From positions 1 through 39,913 of the forward strand of contig JAIQZU010000031.1 of NCBI GenBank assembly GCA_021776915.1: 39,913 nucleotides of DNA, given 5' to 3'. The position numbers were made by a program, and so were the translations under genes. Every line of letters begins with the position of its first letter. Position 1 is the stretch's first letter. The notes under the pieces are model-generated. The model made no database searches. It had not been told where the DNA came from and saw nothing but the letters and a program-made list of their open reading frames with translations. The stretch comes from Candidatus Scalindua sp. (lineage in GTDB: Bacteria; Planctomycetota; Brocadiia; Brocadiales; Scalinduaceae). Of the stretch, positions 36,755-39,913 are shown one piece after another.

Positions 36755-37813
36755 GTGCCGTTCGCCCGCCCCGAGTTCGAACAGATTCTTGACCGCGCAC
36801 TGAGCGACATCGATGTGCGGCTTCCTGGCGGGGATAGCCGCCTCCCGCTTTCGATGCTGGGTGTCATTGCGACCGTCCACACCGGCGCCGTGCACGAGCT
36901 CCATGCCGCCGTTCAGACGGCCGCCAAGGATGCCTTCATCACGACCGCTTCTGGCGAAGTTCTGGAGCAACACGGATCGGTATGGGGGGTCTTCCGACGC
37001 GAGGCGATCTTCGCCGAGGGCAAGGTCCAGTTCACCGGCCAGGACCAGAGCAAGATCCCGGCGGGGCACCTCCTCCAGCGTGGTGATGGGCAGCAGTACG
37101 AGACACTCGCCGAGTCGGTCATCGTCGGAACGAGCACCATCGTCGAGGTTCGCGCTCTTGAAGCGGGCTACCTCGGAACGCTTGACCCCGGGCAGACCCT
37201 GCTGATTCCCGCTCTCCTGGGAGGAATCGATTCCACCGCGGCCGTGGTCCAGACGACATTGAAGGGCGCCGACCGCGAGTCAGACGATCGCTACCGGGCG
37301 CGCATCCTGGTCCGAACTCGAACTCCTCCGAGGGCCGGGAGCCCCAACGACTACACGAATTGGGCGCTCGAGGTCTCGGGCGTGACACGGGTCTGGGTGT
37401 TCCCTGAAGCATTCGGAGTGGGAACGGTGGGCGTCACGTTCACGCGCGACGATGACCCGGCTGGAATCATCCCGGACGCGGCCGACGTGCTGGAGGTTCA
37501 GAACTACCTCGACGAGCGACGCCCGGTGGGCGCGCGCGTGACGGTCCTTCAGCCGGTTCTTCGACCCATCGACGTAACCCTCCAGGTCTTCCCGGACACG
37601 CCCGAGCTACGCGGCTTCGCCGAGGCTGAGCTGAACGACCTCTTTAGCGAGAGCCGAGACGGAAACGCCGGCGGAACGGTCTATCTGACCCACATAGACG
37701 AGGCGATCTCAAGCGCACCCGGAGAGCAGAACCACGTCCTCACCGTTCCTGCGGCCGATGTCGTGCTGTCCGCGGCCGAGATTCCCGTCCTGGGGACGGT
37801 CACGTGGCTGTAA
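36755..37813 (+). CDS. Baseplate J protein, Mu gp47-like, 352 aa
   Basis: GTG 36755, four bases after the gp46-like stop. FEQILDRALSDIDVRLPGGD, LEQHGSVWGVFRREAIFAEG, KVQFTGQDQSKIPAGHLLQR and ESDDRYRARILVRTRTPPRA, SPNDYTNWALEVSGVTRVWV match the baseplate J/gp47 family. It connects wedge subunits and fibres. Confidence 0.9.
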   Translation: MPFARPEFEQILDRALSDIDVRLPGGDSRLPLSMLGVIATVHTGAVHELHAAVQTAAKDAFITTASGEVLEQHGSVWGVFRREAIFAEGKVQFTGQDQSKIPAGHLLQRGDGQQYETLAESVIVGTSTIVEVRALEAGYLGTLDPGQTLLIPALLGGIDSTAAVVQTTLKGADRESDDRYRARILVRTRTPPRAGSPNDYTNWALEVSGVTRVWVFPEAFGVGTVGVTFTRDDDPAGIIPDAADVLEVQNYLDERRPVGARVTVLQPVLRPIDVTLQVFPDTPELRGFAEAELNDLFSESRDGNAGGTVYLTHIDEAISSAPGEQNHVLTVPAADVVLSAAEIPVLGTVTWL

Positions 37814-38406
37814 GGAGATCCGAGGAAGCCTACGCCGACCTCCTCCACAAGCTGATGCCACCCGGGGTTGCGTGGCCAGAGAGTGGGGTCGGGAACTTCG
37901 CGGCGATCTGGGCCGCGTTCTCTGTCCAGCTTGCCGAGGTTGATAGCCGCGTCTGCGACCTCCTGGCCGAGCTCGATCCGACGCAAGCATTCGAGATGCT
38001 CGAGGAGTGGGAGTCCGATCTCGGGCTTCCCGAAAAGTGCAGGGTCCTCTCAGGCCCGACCAGCGAACGGCGCCAGGACATCCTCTCCAAGCTGGCAAGC
38101 GAAGAGGCCTACAACTCGCGCCAATGGCTGATCGACCTGGCCGCCGCCGTCGGCTTCACGATTACCATTACCGAGTTCGATCCCAGCGAGTTCCAGGTCG
38201 GCCTGAGTGCCGTCGGCGATCCGATCGAGCCCGGCTGGTATCGCCAGATCTTCCAGGTGAACGCAGCGTTGACGACGGTTCGCCCCTTCGAGACCGGACA
38301 TTCATCCGTTGGCGATGCCCTGCTCGAGTTCGGAAACGAGTTGCTCGAGTGCGTGATCCGGAACGCCATGCCCGCACACGTTCAAGTGATCTTCGCCTAC
38401 ACGTAG
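37804..38406 (+). CDS. Tail protein, Mu gp48-like (DUF2313), 200 aa
   Basis: GTG 37804 overlaps the end of the J gene. YADLLHKLMPPGVAWPESGV, LAEVDSRVCDLLAELDPTQA, FEMLEEWESDLGLPEKC and LIDLAAAVGFTITITEFDPS match DUF2313/gp48 of Mu (YmfQ). It links the baseplate to the tail fibre. Confidence 0.88.
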   Translation: MAVRRSEEAYADLLHKLMPPGVAWPESGVGNFAAIWAAFSVQLAEVDSRVCDLLAELDPTQAFEMLEEWESDLGLPEKCRVLSGPTSERRQDILSKLASEEAYNSRQWLIDLAAAVGFTITITEFDPSEFQVGLSAVGDPIEPGWYRQIFQVNAALTTVRPFETGHSSVGDALLEFGNELLECVIRNAMPAHVQVIFAYT

Positions 38407-38415
38407 GAGCCATCC

Positions 38416-39402
38416 GTGGAACGAATCAAGTCCACCGGCACAGTACCCGCACGTCCGGCACCGGACGCCGTAGGGACGCCCGGATATTTCAGTGAAGGGA
38501 ATCCCGGAGGAGGGACCCCGGCAGCCATCGTCACCGATGATTGGGCGAACGCTGTGCAGGAGGAGCTTGTCCAGCCCATCCTGGCAGCTGGACTCGCCCT
38601 CGACGAGTTGGACGACACCCAACTCCTCCAGGCCATCCAATTCTTCTCGGACCAGGCCGCTGGGCGGGCGAGCTCGGGCCTTCTTCACGGCCGGCTCGCT
38701 TACGGCGGGTCGAGTCTGGTGAGGCTCGACCGGGCCTACAACGGAAAGATCCTCGCCGAGATCGGCGGTGCGGTCATCGAGAAGAACGACGCTTCCCTGA
38801 ACTTCGATATCACGACGGACCTATTCGAGGGCGTCGAAACCGTCTCCACGTGGTACTACGTCTATCTCGAGAACGCGGCCGGGGTGCTGACGCCAAGGCT
38901 CAGCGCGACTCCACCCCTCCCGCTGACGCTCTACCACCCGTCCCAGCCCTACCGCTGCATTGGCGCTTTCTACAATAGTTCGAACGGGGACATCAAGCGG
39001 TTCCATTCGCCCGGCGACTCTGTCGGTGGCGTGATCATCGGGCAGCAGTTCGAGGACGTCTCGGACGCGACGTTCGTCCTTCAGCCGGGGACGGCGAGCC
39101 AAGCGTCATACATCGCGCTCGACTTGGCAGGAAGAATTCCCGCGATCGCGCGAGAAATCATTCTGAATACCTACGTCGCAGCCGACCTTTCGACTTGGCA
39201 CTACGGGCCAGAGTCGCTGATCGGGCAGACAACACCGTCAAGTCTACTGATTCGGGCGAACGTGGGCGGCGCGACCTGGGCCAGCCAGAACGCCGTCTTC
39301 CCGGTCCCAATCGAGAACCCGGCGGCGCCTCGGATTGCCTGGTGGCGAAACGCGGGCGTGAGTCCCATTTCGCACGAGATCTACGTCGTGGGTTGGAGGT
39401 AG
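38416..39402 (+). CDS. Tail fibre/collar protein, 328 aa
   Basis: GTG 38416 with AGGAG upstream. The N-terminal part (ERIKSTGTVPARPAPDAVGT, then GYFSEGNPGGGTPAAIVTDD, WANAVQEELVQPILAAGLAL) is the attachment region found in Mu-type fibre proteins. The C-terminal two thirds are beta-rich with no repeated collagen motif, and should be the host-binding tip. Host range cannot be predicted. Confidence 0.78.
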   Translation: MERIKSTGTVPARPAPDAVGTPGYFSEGNPGGGTPAAIVTDDWANAVQEELVQPILAAGLALDELDDTQLLQAIQFFSDQAAGRASSGLLHGRLAYGGSSLVRLDRAYNGKILAEIGGAVIEKNDASLNFDITTDLFEGVETVSTWYYVYLENAAGVLTPRLSATPPLPLTLYHPSQPYRCIGAFYNSSNGDIKRFHSPGDSVGGVIIGQQFEDVSDATFVLQPGTASQASYIALDLAGRIPAIAREIILNTYVAADLSTWHYGPESLIGQTTPSSLLIRANVGGATWASQNAVFPVPIENPAAPRIAWWRNAGVSPISHEIYVVGWR

Positions 39403-39404
39403 CA

Positions 39405-39893
39405 GTGGTCTTTCATCGATTCCTCGCGGACGGCACGTACGACGGCTACAGCGTTGGGCAGATCACCGCACCTCCTGGCGGGACCATCGTGCAGGGGGAC
39501 CAGATTCCGAATGGCGTTGACACCTCGACGGTCAAGCACGTCGGAAGTGGTGACATCGAGTACGTCGACAACCAATCACAGATCGAGGCCGCCCTCCAGA
39601 CGAACAACGTCTTGATGCAGATGGCACTGATCGCCATTGCCTCCCGCACCGTGATGGGCGCCATGGCTCGGGTTCTGGTCACGCTTGCAGACGGCAACGT
39701 TGGAGCAGGAGAGGATCAACTCATCATCGATCAGTTCAAAGGCCAGTACCTGACTGGCGGATTCGGAGACGAAACCGCTGCGGAGATCGGGAGCGGATTC
39801 ATTGCGAACCCGCTCTTCACCGTCGCGACCGTCTTCGCGAACCTGCCGCAGGCTTCAACGAAGTCCACGATCAACGGGACGATCATCCCGTGA
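39405..39893 (+). CDS. Hypothetical tail-fibre associated protein, 162 aa
   Basis: GTG 39405 with GGAGGT upstream, two bases after the fibre stop. It begins VVFHRFLADGTYDGYSVGQI and has a helical middle (AALQTNNVLMQMALIAIASR). Position directly after the fibre gene suggests a fibre chaperone or short second fibre. No family recognised. Confidence 0.6.
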   Translation: MVFHRFLADGTYDGYSVGQITAPPGGTIVQGDQIPNGVDTSTVKHVGSGDIEYVDNQSQIEAALQTNNVLMQMALIAIASRTVMGAMARVLVTLADGNVGAGEDQLIIDQFKGQYLTGGFGDETAAEIGSGFIANPLFTVATVFANLPQASTKSTINGTIIP

Positions 39894-39904
39894 CGGAGAG
39901 ACCC

Positions 39905-39913
39905 ATGCGCGTA
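39905..39913 (+). CDS. Start of a further gene, cut by right edge
   Basis: ATG 39905 follows GGAGAG, and the first codons ATG CGC GTA run to the window end. Only the start is visible, so no product can be given. It continues the rightward late operon. Confidence 0.4.

Overview
The window reads as most of the genome of a temperate, contractile-tailed (myovirus-type) phage or prophage from a high-GC bacterium. No ribosomal, tRNA or ordinary chromosomal genes are present. A phage lipoprotein with a signal peptide suggests a Gram-negative host, but the species cannot be named from the sequence. Gene density is very high. Most neighbours share ATGA, GTGA or TGATG stop/start overlaps, and GTG and TTG starts are frequent. 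Both edges cut genes: a leftward gene runs off the left end and a rightward gene begins at the last nine bases. No lysis genes (endolysin, holin, spanin) were recognised; they probably lie beyond an edge.

Left arm (1-10520, minus strand): a long leftward early/lysogeny operon. From its promoter end it holds a winged-helix protein, tiny ORFs, a second winged-helix protein, a coiled-coil protein, a 41-residue zinc ribbon, a LexA-type DNA-binding domain without a protease, a DUF5131 (Gp37/Gp68, three-Cys) protein and a tyrosine integrase. Next comes a likely attP whose core matches the 3' end of a tRNA-Glu gene. Beyond it are three small phage proteins, a C5 cytosine methyltransferase, an ASCH-type protein, a HerA-like ATPase and several small membrane proteins.

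Immunity region (10521-12002): a leftward XRE repressor faces a rightward Cro-like gene. Four copies of a 17-bp operator (consensus GTTCGGGGAAAGTGAAC) flank the repressor, two at the head of the leftward operon and two between repressor and cro. A leftward three-gene cassette (lipoprotein, DUF4177 protein, 136-residue protein; 12870 to 11797) looks like a lysogenic-conversion unit. It collides tail-to-tail with the short rightward operon.

Replication arm (13068-18900, plus strand): CII-like regulator, HNH nuclease, XRE protein, unknown, DUF2303, lambda-O-like initiator with an apparent internal origin, small zinc protein, unknown, a second tyrosine recombinase, a zinc protein and an excisionase-like HTH protein. 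A strong hairpin terminator follows.

Late region (19125 to right end, plus strand): a lambda-type head module (Z-like protein, HNH, Nu1-like small and GpA-type large terminase, gpW-like, portal, S49 protease with nested scaffold, decoration, major capsid, connector proteins) is joined to a Mu-type contractile tail (DUF2635, sheath, tube, chaperones with a predicted -1 frameshift, tape measure, gpN-, gpP-, gp45-, gp46-, gp47- and gp48-like proteins, fibre). Packaging, head and tail are therefore essentially complete, with control by a repressor/Cro switch and site-specific integration.
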